Of a stretch of 64,000 nt of DNA, positions 35,502 through 44,935 are shown piece by piece. The stretch covers positions 1,659,501 through 1,723,500 of the forward strand of contig NZ_AP017378.1 in assembly GCF_003966735.1 (NCBI RefSeq), read 5' to 3'. The DNA is from Desulfovibrio ferrophilus (GTDB taxonomy: Bacteria > Desulfobacterota > Desulfovibrionia > Desulfovibrionales > Desulfovibrionaceae). The notes beneath the pieces are model-generated. The model was not told the origin of the DNA. It saw only the letters and a list, made by a program, of their open reading frames with translations, and ran no database searches. The position numbers and the translations under genes are program-made. Position 1 is the first letter of the stretch. Each line of letters opens with the position of its first letter.

Positions 35502-36380
35502 ATGAACGACCGCTCACTCACCGGCCTTGCCTTTCGTCACGTGGATGTTTTCTCGCGCAGCCCCCTGTCCGGCAACAGCCTGACGGTCTTCCCCGATGCT
35601 TCGGCGCTTGATGGCCCGACCATGCAGGCACTGACCCAGGAGATGCGCCATTTCGAATCCATCTTCCTGAGTCCCACGGAGCATGCCGGAACCTTTGAGG
35701 CCCGCATCTTCACCATGGAAGAAGAACTGGATTTTGCCGGGCACCCCATCCTCGGGGCCGCAGCCGTACTGCATGAATTATTCGGAGACAACGACGGGGC
35801 CCAATTCAAACTGCGCCTGAAGGCCAAGACTGTTCAATTGGACTGCCTTCGCCGGGACGGCTGGTACGAGGCATCCATGGACCAAGGAAAACCTGTGCTG
35901 GGCGAGCCCATCGAAGGCGAAGCCGCTAACCAGTTCCTGGCCGCCCTGAACCTGCGCCCCGAGCACAAGGCGCAGGACCTGCCACTGCAAATGGTCAGCA
36001 CCGGATTGCCGTATCTGATCCTGCCGCTGACTTCAGGCCTGGAACAGGTGCGGGTGTCCACACCGGACTTCGAACAGCTCCTGCAATCCGTGGGCGCGAA
36101 GTTTTCCTACGCACTGGACGTGACCGCTCGCGAAGGCCGCAGTTGGGACAATCTGGGAATGGTGGAGGATATCGCCACGGGTAGCGCCGCCGGTCCGGCA
36201 GGAGCGTATCTGGTCCGCCACGGGCTGGCTGAGATCGATGAGCACATCATCATCCGTCAGGGCCGTTTCTGTGGCCGCGACAGCGGGATTCACGTCAGGA
36301 TCAACGGCAACGCCACAAGCCCGTCCCGCGCCGTGGTGGGCGGGGACGTCGTCATGGTTGCCAAAGGAACGTTCGATTAG
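35502..36380 (+). CDS. PhzF-family isomerase/epimerase-like protein
   Basis: A 292-residue protein of the PhzF/diaminopimelate-epimerase fold. The FRHVDVFSRSPLSGNSLTVF start, the Glu-containing MRHFESIFL loop, the FAGHPILGAA GHP motif and the late DIATGSAAGPAGAYLVRHG motif are all typical of the family. The reaction is not known; phenazine genes are absent, so a role in phenazine synthesis is not implied. AAAGGA lies six bases before the ATG, and it starts 19 bases after dsbD, probably in the same transcript. It overlaps the next, convergent gene by four bases. Confidence 0.87.
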   Translation: MNDRSLTGLAFRHVDVFSRSPLSGNSLTVFPDASALDGPTMQALTQEMRHFESIFLSPTEHAGTFEARIFTMEEELDFAGHPILGAAAVLHELFGDNDGAQFKLRLKAKTVQLDCLRRDGWYEASMDQGKPVLGEPIEGEAANQFLAALNLRPEHKAQDLPLQMVSTGLPYLILPLTSGLEQVRVSTPDFEQLLQSVGAKFSYALDVTAREGRSWDNLGMVEDIATGSAAGPAGAYLVRHGLAEIDEHIIIRQGRFCGRDSGIHVRINGNATSPSRAVVGGDVVMVAKGTFD

Positions 36381-36676
36381 CGAGGCAGCTTGGGGTCCTT
36401 GTCCAGGCCCTTCATCAGGTACTCATAGAACCCGGGGCGGCCCTCACTGGCCTTGCAACGCTTGTAGAAGATATTGATGGCCCCTTCCCAGGTCCGTTTG
36501 GGCAAGCCGTTTCTGGTCTGCCACAAGAACACTGCCAGAAAGAATGCCAGAATCAGGTACAGGAAGCCCCCCGCGCTTGCGGTGAGTTCCCATTCGTCGG
36601 GATCCCGGGCCAATGCCGGGGCAACAGTCATCAGAATGGTCAGCGCCGCGATCGCAGCAGTGGAAAGCCTACGCAC
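36377..36676 (-). CDS. Small membrane protein of unknown function
   Basis: A 99-residue protein with a signal peptide (1-23, cleavage after ALA), one membrane segment (about 34-52, GGFLYLILAFFLAVFLW) and a basic, Trp/Tyr-containing cytoplasmic or periplasmic tail (KRTWEGAINIFYKRCKASEGRPGFYEYLMK). The start is a GTG with GGGT upstream. I do not recognise the family. It converges with and overlaps the PhzF gene. Confidence 0.6.
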   Translation of the reverse strand: MRRLSTAAIAALTILMTVAPALARDPDEWELTASAGGFLYLILAFFLAVFLWQTRNGLPKRTWEGAINIFYKRCKASEGRPGFYEYLMKGLDKDPKLPR

Positions 36677-36817
36677 AAACTACCCGCCTTGTTGAGGTCT
36701 CGGGAACAGGTGGTCAGCCTTGCCCCTTGCGTAGCACAGCCACGGCAAAAGGGGAAGGATTCCATTTATTTCCGAGTAATCAGGCAGGAGTCCCGCGTAT
36801 TCACAGGCAGCGCAGGG

Positions 36818-37612
36818 CTATGCGCCGCCAAGCCATGAGTTGATCACCGAGAACCGCTCGCGCGAGGTACAATCGAGACTGAGCGGAGTCACGGAAACGA
36901 CCTTGTCCACGGCCAGAGCATGGACGTCCGTATCCTTGGGTTCGCCTTCGGCCACGGCCTTGGTGATGCGATAATCCCCCAACTGACTGCTCAGGGATGG
37001 CTTCGGCAACTCGATGCCGTAATAGGAATCCGGGGACAGGCGGGTCAATCGCCAGGGAGTCTCCAGAGTCGCGCCACAGGGCACATCGATCTTCAGGACA
37101 TCTACATCCATGGGACGGCTGTTCCCCAGCATAATCCCCGCAAACAGACGCAGAAAATGAGCGGCCACATCCCACTCCTGCTCGGAGTAGTCATGGATGG
37201 TATCAATGCTTGTTTCCAACGAGATCGCAATGGAGGGGATGCCTTGTCCGGCCCCCTGCAACGCTGCGCCCACCGTACCGGAGCCGGTAATGCTTGAACC
37301 GAGATTCTCACCGTAATTGATGCCGGACACCACAAGATCCGGACTAAACGACGGCAAGCAACTCAAACCATGCCGCACCGCAAAGGCTGGCGAGGCGTCA
37401 CAGGCATAGGCCTGATAATCCCGCCCACCGATGGAGAGAGGCACGGGTTGCATGGCGCTTGCCTTGTTACCTGTCAGCGCACGGCCCATGGCCGTCTGCT
37501 GGTGCAACGGAGCCACAATCTCGACATCCGCCAGCCCATACAAACCATCCACAGCCGCATGCAGCCCCGGGGAATGCACTCCATCATCATTGGTCACCAG
37601 AATTTTTGGCAT
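36818..37612 (-). CDS. surE: 5'-nucleotidase SurE
   Basis: Survival protein SurE, a metal-dependent nucleoside monophosphate phosphatase, 264 residues. The N-terminal VTNDDG metal-binding motif is preserved (MPKILVTNDDGVHSPG), as are the SGINYGENLGSSITGSGTVGAALQG segment that carries the metal-ligating Ser/Asn and GIPSIAIS. The start at 37612 gives the canonical N-terminus; GGAG lies 13 bases upstream, which is long. It follows the M24 peptidase gene by 19 bases, so they are likely co-transcribed. Confidence 0.95.
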   Translation of the reverse strand: MPKILVTNDDGVHSPGLHAAVDGLYGLADVEIVAPLHQQTAMGRALTGNKASAMQPVPLSIGGRDYQAYACDASPAFAVRHGLSCLPSFSPDLVVSGINYGENLGSSITGSGTVGAALQGAGQGIPSIAISLETSIDTIHDYSEQEWDVAAHFLRLFAGIMLGNSRPMDVDVLKIDVPCGATLETPWRLTRLSPDSYYGIELPKPSLSSQLGDYRITKAVAEGEPKDTDVHALAVDKVVSVTPLSLDCTSRERFSVINSWLGGA

Positions 37613-37631
37613 TGCGTTGGATTGTCTCCGA

Positions 37632-38858
37632 TTATTCGATGCAGAGGATGTCATAGTCATGCCCGGAGATGCATTTGGCACCACTGGCGGTGACCTCAAA
37701 GGTATTTTCCACGCCCACCATGCCCAGCCCGGGCACCCCGAACTTGGGCTCAAGAGCAAAGACCATGCCCTCTTCCAGTGGAGTCTTGATCTTGTTGGCG
37801 ATGGCCGGGAACTCGTCGATGACCAGCCCGATACCGTGGCCCAGGAACACGACCTTGTTTTTGCCCAAAGACATGAAGCCTTCGGTCATGCCCCGACGCG
37901 TCGACTCCTCCATGACCTGATTGTACAGATCCTCGGGAATGGCGCCCGGTAGCATGCGCTCGGCCAGCCAGGCCTGGATTTCCACACAAAAATCATGGCC
38001 ACGCCTGACCTCGTCGGAAATGCTGGTTGCCGGTCCAGCCCAGTAGCACTGGGTCTTGTCCGTGACATACCCTTCCAGACAGAAACCGATATCACACGTC
38101 AGGGGTTCGCCCGCATTCCATATCTTGCCCGCATAGCCCATGAACGGCACTGCCGGGTGTTCGCCACGGATACCAACCGGTCCATTGAACACGCTGGGGT
38201 AGTTGCCGGAATCACCGGCAGAGACATGCCCAAGAAAACATTCCTCGCCAAAATTGCCCATGCGCAGCGGCCCGGAATGGCCCAGTGCAAAGAAAGCCTC
38301 CCAGGACTTGTGGCTCACTTCGCGCTCGCTCATACCGGGGCGGATCATCTCGGGCAGCATCTCGTACAGCGCCTTGTGGTGCCGCTCACCGCACAGACGC
38401 AGCTTGGCAAGCTCCCACTCAGTCTTCTTGGCACGGGTCATGGTCAACACGAAATCGGCGGGTACGATCCTGCAATCGCCGTTCAGTGTCTGCTCCAGCT
38501 TGACGCCGAAGCTCCAGGGCAGGCCATCCATCTGCACACCAATGATCTTGCCCAAGGGCGAACCAACATCGGCCAGTAGTCCCTTGATATCCTTGTAGGA
38601 ACGGAACTCGACAATATGAGGTACACTGGATTCCAGACGCGCACGCTCAATGCCCTTGCGGCACAGCAATACGGGCTCGCCACTTTTTGGCAACCAGAAC
38701 AGGCCGTTAGCCAGATGTCCGGTCAGATAATACAGATTCACCCGCGAAAACGCCAAAAGGCCTTCAGCCTCGGGAGCATGGGTTTCAAGCATGGCTCGGC
38801 AGCGCGCCCAGCGCAGTTCCAGTTCTTCACGGGGGATGGTTTCGATGGCGGTAAACAT
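37632..38858 (-). CDS. M24-family peptidase (Xaa-Pro aminopeptidase-like)
   Basis: A 408-residue pita-bread metalloenzyme. The C-terminal half shows the M24 ligand pattern in order: DIGFCLEGYVTDKTQC (Asp pair), FLGHGIGLVIDEFP (His), LEEGMVFALEPKF (Glu) and GVENTFEVT (Glu), typical of Xaa-Pro dipeptidase or aminopeptidase. The N-terminal creatinase-like half is present. The start at 38858 has AAGGAG six bases upstream; an earlier ATG 19 codons upstream is possible. Substrate specificity is open. Confidence 0.88.
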   Translation of the reverse strand: MFTAIETIPREELELRWARCRAMLETHAPEAEGLLAFSRVNLYYLTGHLANGLFWLPKSGEPVLLCRKGIERARLESSVPHIVEFRSYKDIKGLLADVGSPLGKIIGVQMDGLPWSFGVKLEQTLNGDCRIVPADFVLTMTRAKKTEWELAKLRLCGERHHKALYEMLPEMIRPGMSEREVSHKSWEAFFALGHSGPLRMGNFGEECFLGHVSAGDSGNYPSVFNGPVGIRGEHPAVPFMGYAGKIWNAGEPLTCDIGFCLEGYVTDKTQCYWAGPATSISDEVRRGHDFCVEIQAWLAERMLPGAIPEDLYNQVMEESTRRGMTEGFMSLGKNKVVFLGHGIGLVIDEFPAIANKIKTPLEEGMVFALEPKFGVPGLGMVGVENTFEVTASGAKCISGHDYDILCIE

Positions 38859-38953
38859 GATCGGCTCCTTGGAAAACAAATACCCCGGCGGGTCATCCCG
38901 CCGAGGCACGGTCATACGAAATATATTAGAAAGAAGGCAACTGCCAATAACAG

Positions 38954-41671
38954 CTAATTATCCTGGGCCTTCCGGCCTCGCACCCGCTTCTTATCCAATT
39001 CGATCACTGCAAAGGCCACGAATCCACAGGTCAGTATCTTTGCCCAATCAAGCACATCAAGAGGGGCACTGGAAAATAGCGCGTTCATAACAGGAACGTA
39101 TGTATAGAGTAATTGCAAAATCATCATTGCAACAAAACCTATGGGAACAAGCGGATTGCTCATGATTCCAAGCGCGAAGGGTGAACGTTCGAACGACCTG
39201 GAATTGAAGAGGTAAAATGCCTCGACCACGACAAAAACATTAACAGCCATGGTTCGTGCCTTGGCGATATCAGCCCCAGTCTGGATTTCCCATTCATAAA
39301 GGCCAAAAGCCGCGACGAGTAGAATCAGGCTGACCATTGCGATCCGTTTAATGATCAATCCCCCAAGAATGGGCTGGTCTGGCCGCCGCGGTTTGCGGTC
39401 CATAAGCCCGGGCTCCATGGGCTCGAAGGCCAACATCATACCGAGGCAGAGAGCTGTCGTCATATTGATCCAGAGAATCTGCACCGGAAGAATCGGAAGG
39501 GTCACACCGAACAAAATCGCTGTGAGTATGACAAGCCCCTCCCCGGCATTGGTGGGCAATGTCCAGGCAATGAATTTGACCAAATTGGAGAAGACGCAGC
39601 GCCCTTCTTCCACGGCAGCTTCAATCGTTGAAAAATTATCGTCGGTCAACACCATGTCCGCAGCTTCCTTAGCAGCCTCAGTGCCGTTCACGCCCATGGC
39701 AATCCCGATATCCGCCTGCTTCAAAGCAGGAGCATCGTTGACTCCGTCACCAGTCATTGCACAGACTTCACCTCGTGCTTGCAGAGCCATGACTAGTCTC
39801 AATTTCTGATGAGGCGAAACCCTTGCGAAAACGGGAATTTCATCAACCCGACCAATGAGTTCCTCATCGGTGAGTTCCTCAATCTCCCACCCTGTCATGA
39901 CTGGACAGTCCGCACCCAGTGTACAATTGTTTCCAACAAGGCCGAGTTTGCTTCCAATGGCTTGTGCAGTCACTGCATGGTCGCCGGTAATCATCTTTAC
40001 GGAAATGCCTGCCTGTTGGCAGGCCTCTACCGCGATCCTTGCCTCTTCGCGAGGAGGATCAATCATTCCCTGCAACCCAACGAACGTCATACGATCTTGA
40101 ACATCGCTCTGAGCGTATGCATCGCTTTTTGGAAGTGTCTTGACGGCAAAGGCCAGGACGCGAAGCCCTCTCGAAGCAAGTTGATCCTGTCTGCTCATGA
40201 TTTCATCTGCATCAAGTGGTGCCGTATTTCCATCGGCCACCATCATGTCCTCACAACAGGCCACCACCCTTTCCACAGATCCTTTCATATAGGCGACGAT
40301 CTCGCCACCGGCCTGATGAAAAGTCACCATGTATTGCAGATCCGATTCAAACGGCAACTCGTCAATCCGAGGTGAATCAGCATTCTCCTCCGCCAAGTTC
40401 AAACCATACTTGGCAGCAGACACAAGCAGCGCGGCCTCTGTAGGATCCCCCTCCACAACTGGCGAATCAGGCATGCCACTAATCCGTGCGTCATTACACA
40501 GCATTCCCGCGCGCAGGCATGCCGCAAGGCTCTTGCTGCTGGCATCGGCATCGTCTTCAGCACCAGCGATATTTCCTTCCAAGGAGTATCCGGTCCCGGA
40601 GACATTATAAACAATACCTGCGGAATAGATCTGCTGCACAGTCATCTGATTTTTGGTCAAAGTCCCTGTCTTATCTGAACAAATAACTGTCGTCCCGCCA
40701 AGAGTCTCCACAGCCGGAAGTTTACGAATAATGGCCTTGCGTCCGGCCATGCGCGACACGCCCAAAGCCAGAATAATTGTTACGGCAGCGGGCAACCCCT
40801 CAGGGATTGCACCAACGGCCAAAGCCACTGCGGCCATGAACATCTCGGAAGCTGGTTCTCCCTGAAGCACACCAAAAATAAAAGACGCTGAAGCTAAAAT
40901 GAGGATGGCGATCAGAAGAATATGACTGAATTTTGTGATCTGACGTGTCAGTGGAGTCTCCAGGCTCTTGGCTGAATCGATCAGACCGGAAATTCTGCCA
41001 ATCTCGGTCTTGTTCCCGGTCGCGACGACAACTCCTGTGCCCTGCCCATAGCTGACCAGAGTTCCCGCGTACCCCATGCAACTTCGTTCTGCCAGGACGG
41101 CGTCTCGATCCACTGCAACAGCATTCTTCTCAACAGGCACAGACTCTCCAGTGAGAGTCGACTCATCGATGCGGAGCTCCTTGCCGAGCAGAATGCGAAC
41201 ATCCGCGGGGACCTTGTCCCCAGAGCGCAACAGCACGATATCTCCAGGAACAAGTGCAGCAGCATCCAACACGATGGTTTCGCCTGCACGGACGACAGTC
41301 GCCTGAACCCGCATTGCAGAGGTCAGTGAACTCAAGGCCTTTTCTGCTTTGGCCTCCTGAAGAAAACCGATCAGACTGTTGACGACGACTACGGCGAGAA
41401 TCACGCCAGCATCGACCCACTCACCAAGAACAGCTGTCACCCCGCCAGCAGACAGCAGGATGTAAACCAGAGGCTGATGAAACTGGAGTAAAAAACGTTC
41501 GAAACCGCTACGCGGTTTCTTGCCAACAATGAGGTTCTCCCCAAAGTGCTGAAAGCGTTTGTCACTCTGAAACTGATCGAGCCCCTTTTCGCCATGGCTC
41601 CCCATCAACTCGATGACCTTTTCAGCCTGAAGTCTATGCCAATGCCTGTCCAAAAGCGTTTCCATCTTCAT
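38954..41671 (-). CDS. Cation-translocating P-type ATPase, P2 class
   Basis: A 905-residue pump with an N-terminal cation-ATPase domain, TGES in DESTLTGESVPVEK, the phosphorylation site D333 in DKTGTLT, the hinge GDGVNDAPALK and about ten membrane helices. The M4 motif VGAIPEGLP is present and M5 has LPTNAGEGL, as in Ca/Na pumps. In M6 the SERCA NLVTDG is here NMTTAL, so the Asp of the second Ca site is Ala. The pump is therefore probably of the bacterial PacL/CtpF group; ion choice (Ca, Na, K or Mn) is not settled. No regulator is adjacent. Confidence 0.93.
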   Translation of the reverse strand: MKMETLLDRHWHRLQAEKVIELMGSHGEKGLDQFQSDKRFQHFGENLIVGKKPRSGFERFLLQFHQPLVYILLSAGGVTAVLGEWVDAGVILAVVVVNSLIGFLQEAKAEKALSSLTSAMRVQATVVRAGETIVLDAAALVPGDIVLLRSGDKVPADVRILLGKELRIDESTLTGESVPVEKNAVAVDRDAVLAERSCMGYAGTLVSYGQGTGVVVATGNKTEIGRISGLIDSAKSLETPLTRQITKFSHILLIAILILASASFIFGVLQGEPASEMFMAAVALAVGAIPEGLPAAVTIILALGVSRMAGRKAIIRKLPAVETLGGTTVICSDKTGTLTKNQMTVQQIYSAGIVYNVSGTGYSLEGNIAGAEDDADASSKSLAACLRAGMLCNDARISGMPDSPVVEGDPTEAALLVSAAKYGLNLAEENADSPRIDELPFESDLQYMVTFHQAGGEIVAYMKGSVERVVACCEDMMVADGNTAPLDADEIMSRQDQLASRGLRVLAFAVKTLPKSDAYAQSDVQDRMTFVGLQGMIDPPREEARIAVEACQQAGISVKMITGDHAVTAQAIGSKLGLVGNNCTLGADCPVMTGWEIEELTDEELIGRVDEIPVFARVSPHQKLRLVMALQARGEVCAMTGDGVNDAPALKQADIGIAMGVNGTEAAKEAADMVLTDDNFSTIEAAVEEGRCVFSNLVKFIAWTLPTNAGEGLVILTAILFGVTLPILPVQILWINMTTALCLGMMLAFEPMEPGLMDRKPRRPDQPILGGLIIKRIAMVSLILLVAAFGLYEWEIQTGADIAKARTMAVNVFVVVEAFYLFNSRSFERSPFALGIMSNPLVPIGFVAMMILQLLYTYVPVMNALFSSAPLDVLDWAKILTCGFVAFAVIELDKKRVRGRKAQDN

Positions 41672-41711
41672 CTCCGCCGATCGTCAAAGTATGTTGACAA
41701 TATTCCCAAGC

Positions 41712-41741
41712 TTGCATTGAATTCTTTTGACAACTTATACA
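41712..41741 (+). promoter_or_regulatory. Possible promoter of the PsiE gene
   Basis: TTGCAT (41712-41717), an 18-base spacer and TATACA (41736-41741) lie about 140 bases before the PsiE start, in the divergent region with the P-type ATPase gene. Confidence 0.3.
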
Positions 41742-41883
41742 ATGACAGAGAGTCTTTTTGTGATCAAGACAACGAGGGGATACTTGGACATAAATTCTTG
41801 GCAGCAACTCAATGCAGCAAGCCAGGCAGGAAAGCCCCTCAACCTGCGCCTCCACATCGAACCTTCAAGCCCTCAGAGGTAGC

Positions 41884-42336
41884 ATGATCTTCAATGAAAC
41901 AACTCCAAAGGCTCACGAGCACTCGGACCCGTTCACCAGAAAGCTCTGGAGCATCATCAGGGTTTCCGTTAAAGCACTCGCCATCCTCATGACGCTCGTC
42001 ATCATCCTGGGCATTTTCGACGTGGTGTGGATGCTCTACCAGCGGCTGATCACTCCCCCGGTCTTTCTGCTGAGCATCAATGATATCCTGGCAACGTTCG
42101 GAGCCTTCATGGCGGTCCTCATTGCCATTGAAATCTTTGCCAATATCGTGGTGTATCTGGACACCCAGATCATTCACCTCAAGCTCGTCATATCAACGGC
42201 ACTCATGGCCGCCGCCCGGAAAGTGATTGTATTGGATTTTTCAGTCAACGATCACATGCAGGTGATTTCCCTCGGAGTGGTCATTCTCGCGCTGAGCATC
42301 GGCTACTGGCTGACCTGCATGAAAGGCAAATGCTGA
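41884..42336 (+). CDS. PsiE-family membrane protein
   Basis: A 150-residue inner-membrane protein with four helices (about 27-52, 62-82, 95-117, 128-148) resembling phosphate-starvation-inducible PsiE; the pattern SINDILATFGAFMAVLIAIEIFANIVVYLD is characteristic. The function of PsiE is not established. The start ATG at 41884 has AGAGG four bases upstream; the longer frame to 41812 is rejected. No PhoB box was found. Confidence 0.75.
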   Translation: MIFNETTPKAHEHSDPFTRKLWSIIRVSVKALAILMTLVIILGIFDVVWMLYQRLITPPVFLLSINDILATFGAFMAVLIAIEIFANIVVYLDTQIIHLKLVISTALMAAARKVIVLDFSVNDHMQVISLGVVILALSIGYWLTCMKGKC

Positions 42337-42441
42337 CATCACCAGACGTTGTTCCTCATGCAAAGAGTATAACGGCTCAGCGCTCACAGTACACGTCCAC
42401 GAACGGCATCGCCAAACAGACATCATCACAAATACGGACCG

Positions 42442-43185
42442 ATGATGGACGGTAGAATGATGCAACCCTGCGCAACGACGCTACTCTCAACAACGATAGC
42501 AGGAAAAAAATTGCAGTTCAGACAGCCCACACTGACCTTGTGGATCCTCTTCGCCATCCTCTGCTCCTTGCCAGCCTGTACACCTGCCATCGTGGACAGC
42601 GCCCTGACAGATATACAAGCGATCTGGACCAATCAGCCCCCGGACGCACCAGAAGAAATCCAGCAGCAACTCGTTGCCGTGGATGTGCACTACTATGGCT
42701 TTGACCGAAAGCTGCACCAGGGACAGGTCGTCATCCACAAGGAGCTGGCCCCGGATATCAGGCAACTCTTCGCCGTGATCCGGGAGACCCGTTTCCCGGT
42801 CGAAAGCGTACTGCCCATTGCCCATCCATTGGTACAGTTGAAAGGTCCTTTTGGATTGTCCCCTGACACCAACAATACCTCGGCATACGTCTGGCGCCCC
42901 ATTGTCGGCTCTCGCACTGTTTCCCTGCATGGCCTCGGGCTTGCCATCGACTTCAACCCCCGGCTGAATCCCTATTGCAAAGGCGACCTGATTCTCCCGC
43001 CCGGAGCCACGTACGAGCCTACCAAGCCGGGGACACTGACACCGGGGTCCCGCGTGGTGCAGGCTTTCAAGGAACTTGGTTGGGAATGGGGAGGAGACTG
43101 GGCTGAAAAGGGCAAAGTCGACTACATGCACTTCCAGAAAATCCCTAGCCAGCTTGAGCCGTGGGTCAAAAACTACAGAAAATAG
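42442..43185 (+). CDS. M15-family D-Ala-D-Ala carboxypeptidase-like lipoprotein or secreted peptidase
   Basis: A 247-residue secreted metallopeptidase. A hydrophobic segment at about 29-47 ends in LPACTP, so it may be a lipoprotein. The VanY/M15 zinc motif SxHxxGxAxD appears as SLHGLGLAIDFNP, and the second ligand site is VDYMHFQKIP near the C-terminus (His of MHF). It may cut peptidoglycan stem peptides or take part in cell-wall turnover. The N-terminus before the hydrophobic core is long, so an internal start such as the ATG at 42457 is possible. A strong terminator follows. Confidence 0.8.
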   Translation: MMDGRMMQPCATTLLSTTIAGKKLQFRQPTLTLWILFAILCSLPACTPAIVDSALTDIQAIWTNQPPDAPEEIQQQLVAVDVHYYGFDRKLHQGQVVIHKELAPDIRQLFAVIRETRFPVESVLPIAHPLVQLKGPFGLSPDTNNTSAYVWRPIVGSRTVSLHGLGLAIDFNPRLNPYCKGDLILPPGATYEPTKPGTLTPGSRVVQAFKELGWEWGGDWAEKGKVDYMHFQKIPSQLEPWVKNYRK

Positions 43186-43212
43186 GCTGGTGACGTTAAC
43201 CCATTCAAAACC

Positions 43213-43249
43213 AAAAGGCCTCGATGATAAAATTCACCGAGGCCTTTTT
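43213..43249. terminator. Bidirectional terminator between the M15 peptidase and aspA
   Basis: AAAAGGCCTCG (43213-43223) and CGAGGCCTTTTT (43238-43249) form an 11-bp stem with A and T tracts on both sides, serving convergent ends. Confidence 0.88.
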
Positions 43250-43340
43250 ATGAAAAAAACGTCAGGAACATTGTAAATCGTACGGCATTCTTCATCTATG
43301 AGATTTGAAATACCCCGCAACAACGAAGCAGTTCGGCATG

Positions 43341-44750
43341 TTAGGACGACCTGAACTGACGCGGGGCAGTCATGCTCTCAGGCTTCAGAATATCATCCAG
43401 TTCTTCCTGACTCAGGATGCCCTTTTCCAACACGATTTCAGCCACGGTGCGCCCCGAGGCCAAGGCTTCCTTGGCGACCTCGGCGGAGCGTTCATAGCCG
43501 ATATAGGGATTCAAAGCCGTTGCCAGCCCAATGCTGTTCTCCACCATGCGGCGGCAATGCTCCCGGTTGGCGGTGATGCCCATGACACAGCGCTCCCGCA
43601 GGGTGCTGCACGCCCGACGCAGCATGTCCAGATTGTTGAACAGGGTATGCGCGATGACCGGTTCCATGACGTTCAATTCCAACTGCCCGGCCTCGGCAGC
43701 CATGGTCACGGTGATATCGCCGCCCACCACGGTGAAGGCGACCTGATTGACGACCTCGGGAATCACGGGGTTGACCTTGCCGGGCATGATGGTCGAGCCC
43801 GGAGCCATGGGCGGCAGGTTGATCTCGTTCAGGCCACAGCGAGGTCCGGAAGACAGTAGACGAAGGTCATTGCAGATCTTGGACAGTTTCACGGCCACGC
43901 GCTTGCACACGCCCGAAAGCTGCACGTAGGCGCCTGTATCCTGAGTAGCCTCCACCAGATCCGTAGCGGAAATCAGCGGCAAAGCGGACATGGCGGTCAG
44001 ATATTCGGTCACAGATCGGCGATAATCCGGGTGCGCATTCAGGCCCGTACCAATGGCCGTACCGCCCAGATTGATCTCGTGCACCAGGGACTGGGCCTCG
44101 GCCAGACGCTGCATATCTTCGCGCATGGTCACGCCCCAGGCCCCGAATTCCTGACCAAGGGTCATGGGCACGGCGTCCTGCAACTGGGTCCGACCGATCT
44201 TCAACACGTCAGAAAATTCATCCCGCTTGGCCTCAAAGGCCCTCGCCAGTTTTTCCAGTTCCTCGATGAGCACCCTGATTTTCAGGATCAGGGTAATACG
44301 CAAGGCCGTGGGGTACACGTCGTTGGTGGACTGAGACATATTGATATGCGTATTGGGCGAGACAATGTCGTAACGCCCCTTCTCATACCCCATCAGCTCC
44401 AGAGTCCGGTTGGCGATGACCTCATTGGCATTCATGTTGGCCGAGGTTCCAGCCCCGCCCTGAATCACGTCCACCACGAACTGGTCATGCAGTTTGTCAT
44501 CCAGAATATCGTCACAGGCGCGGGAAATGGCCATGGACATTTCCTGATCCAACAACCCCAATGAGGCGTTGGCAGCGGCGGCAGCCTTCTTGATGAAGGC
44601 CAGGGAGTACAAAAAACGGGGATAATGGGAGATGGGAATCTGGGTAATGCAAAAATTCTGAACTGCGCGCAGGGTCTGGATGCCGTAATAGCACTCTTCA
44701 GGAACCTCCATGGTTCCCAGACTGTCTTTCTCGATACGTGTCCCGGCCAT
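43341..44750 (-). CDS. aspA: Aspartate ammonia-lyase
   Basis: Reversible deamination of aspartate to fumarate and ammonia. The 469-residue protein has the fumarase/aspartase superfamily signature GSTIMPGKVNPVIPE (about 318-332), the AGTSANMNANEVIANR and SQSTNDVYPTA substrate loops, and the full length of AspA. The call over fumarase or argininosuccinate lyase rests on IEKDSLGTMEVPEECYYGIQTLRA at the start, an AspA pattern. The ATG at 44750 has GAGG six bases upstream; the frame opens at 44849, but the extra residues are not needed. It converges with the M15 gene and shares its terminator. Confidence 0.94.
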   Translation of the reverse strand: MAGTRIEKDSLGTMEVPEECYYGIQTLRAVQNFCITQIPISHYPRFLYSLAFIKKAAAAANASLGLLDQEMSMAISRACDDILDDKLHDQFVVDVIQGGAGTSANMNANEVIANRTLELMGYEKGRYDIVSPNTHINMSQSTNDVYPTALRITLILKIRVLIEELEKLARAFEAKRDEFSDVLKIGRTQLQDAVPMTLGQEFGAWGVTMREDMQRLAEAQSLVHEINLGGTAIGTGLNAHPDYRRSVTEYLTAMSALPLISATDLVEATQDTGAYVQLSGVCKRVAVKLSKICNDLRLLSSGPRCGLNEINLPPMAPGSTIMPGKVNPVIPEVVNQVAFTVVGGDITVTMAAEAGQLELNVMEPVIAHTLFNNLDMLRRACSTLRERCVMGITANREHCRRMVENSIGLATALNPYIGYERSAEVAKEALASGRTVAEIVLEKGILSQEELDDILKPESMTAPRQFRSS

Positions 44751-44770
44751 GGTCGCCTCACTTTGACTCT

Positions 44771-44796
44771 GCCCGCCAAAGGGCGGGACGTTTTTT
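44771..44796 (+). terminator. Hairpin upstream of aspA
   Basis: CCCGCC (44772-44777) pairs with GGCGGG (44782-44787) around AAAG and is followed three bases later by TTTTTT (44791-44796) in the plus direction. It also lies in the aspA leader on the minus strand. No plus-strand gene upstream needs it, so its role is open. Confidence 0.35.
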
Positions 44797-44935
44797 ATCG
44801 TGGCACACCAGATGTACGCCACCATTCCCCCCTCGGCAATCTCTTGCAAACCTCAGAGTGATGGCATAGAAAGCGTGCTTAACGCCCGCAGCCCCCACGC
44901 GGGAATGAACCATATATTCCCAGGAGACAGATCGC

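Noticed and set aside
41672-41883. A Pho box before the PsiE gene
   Set aside because: TGTCA repeats are present on the minus strand but 15 bases apart, not the 11 of PhoB sites, and they do not continue in register.
44771-44796. Hairpin with T tract as a terminator for a plus-strand gene
   Set aside because: No plus-strand gene lies upstream; kept only as a low-confidence structure.
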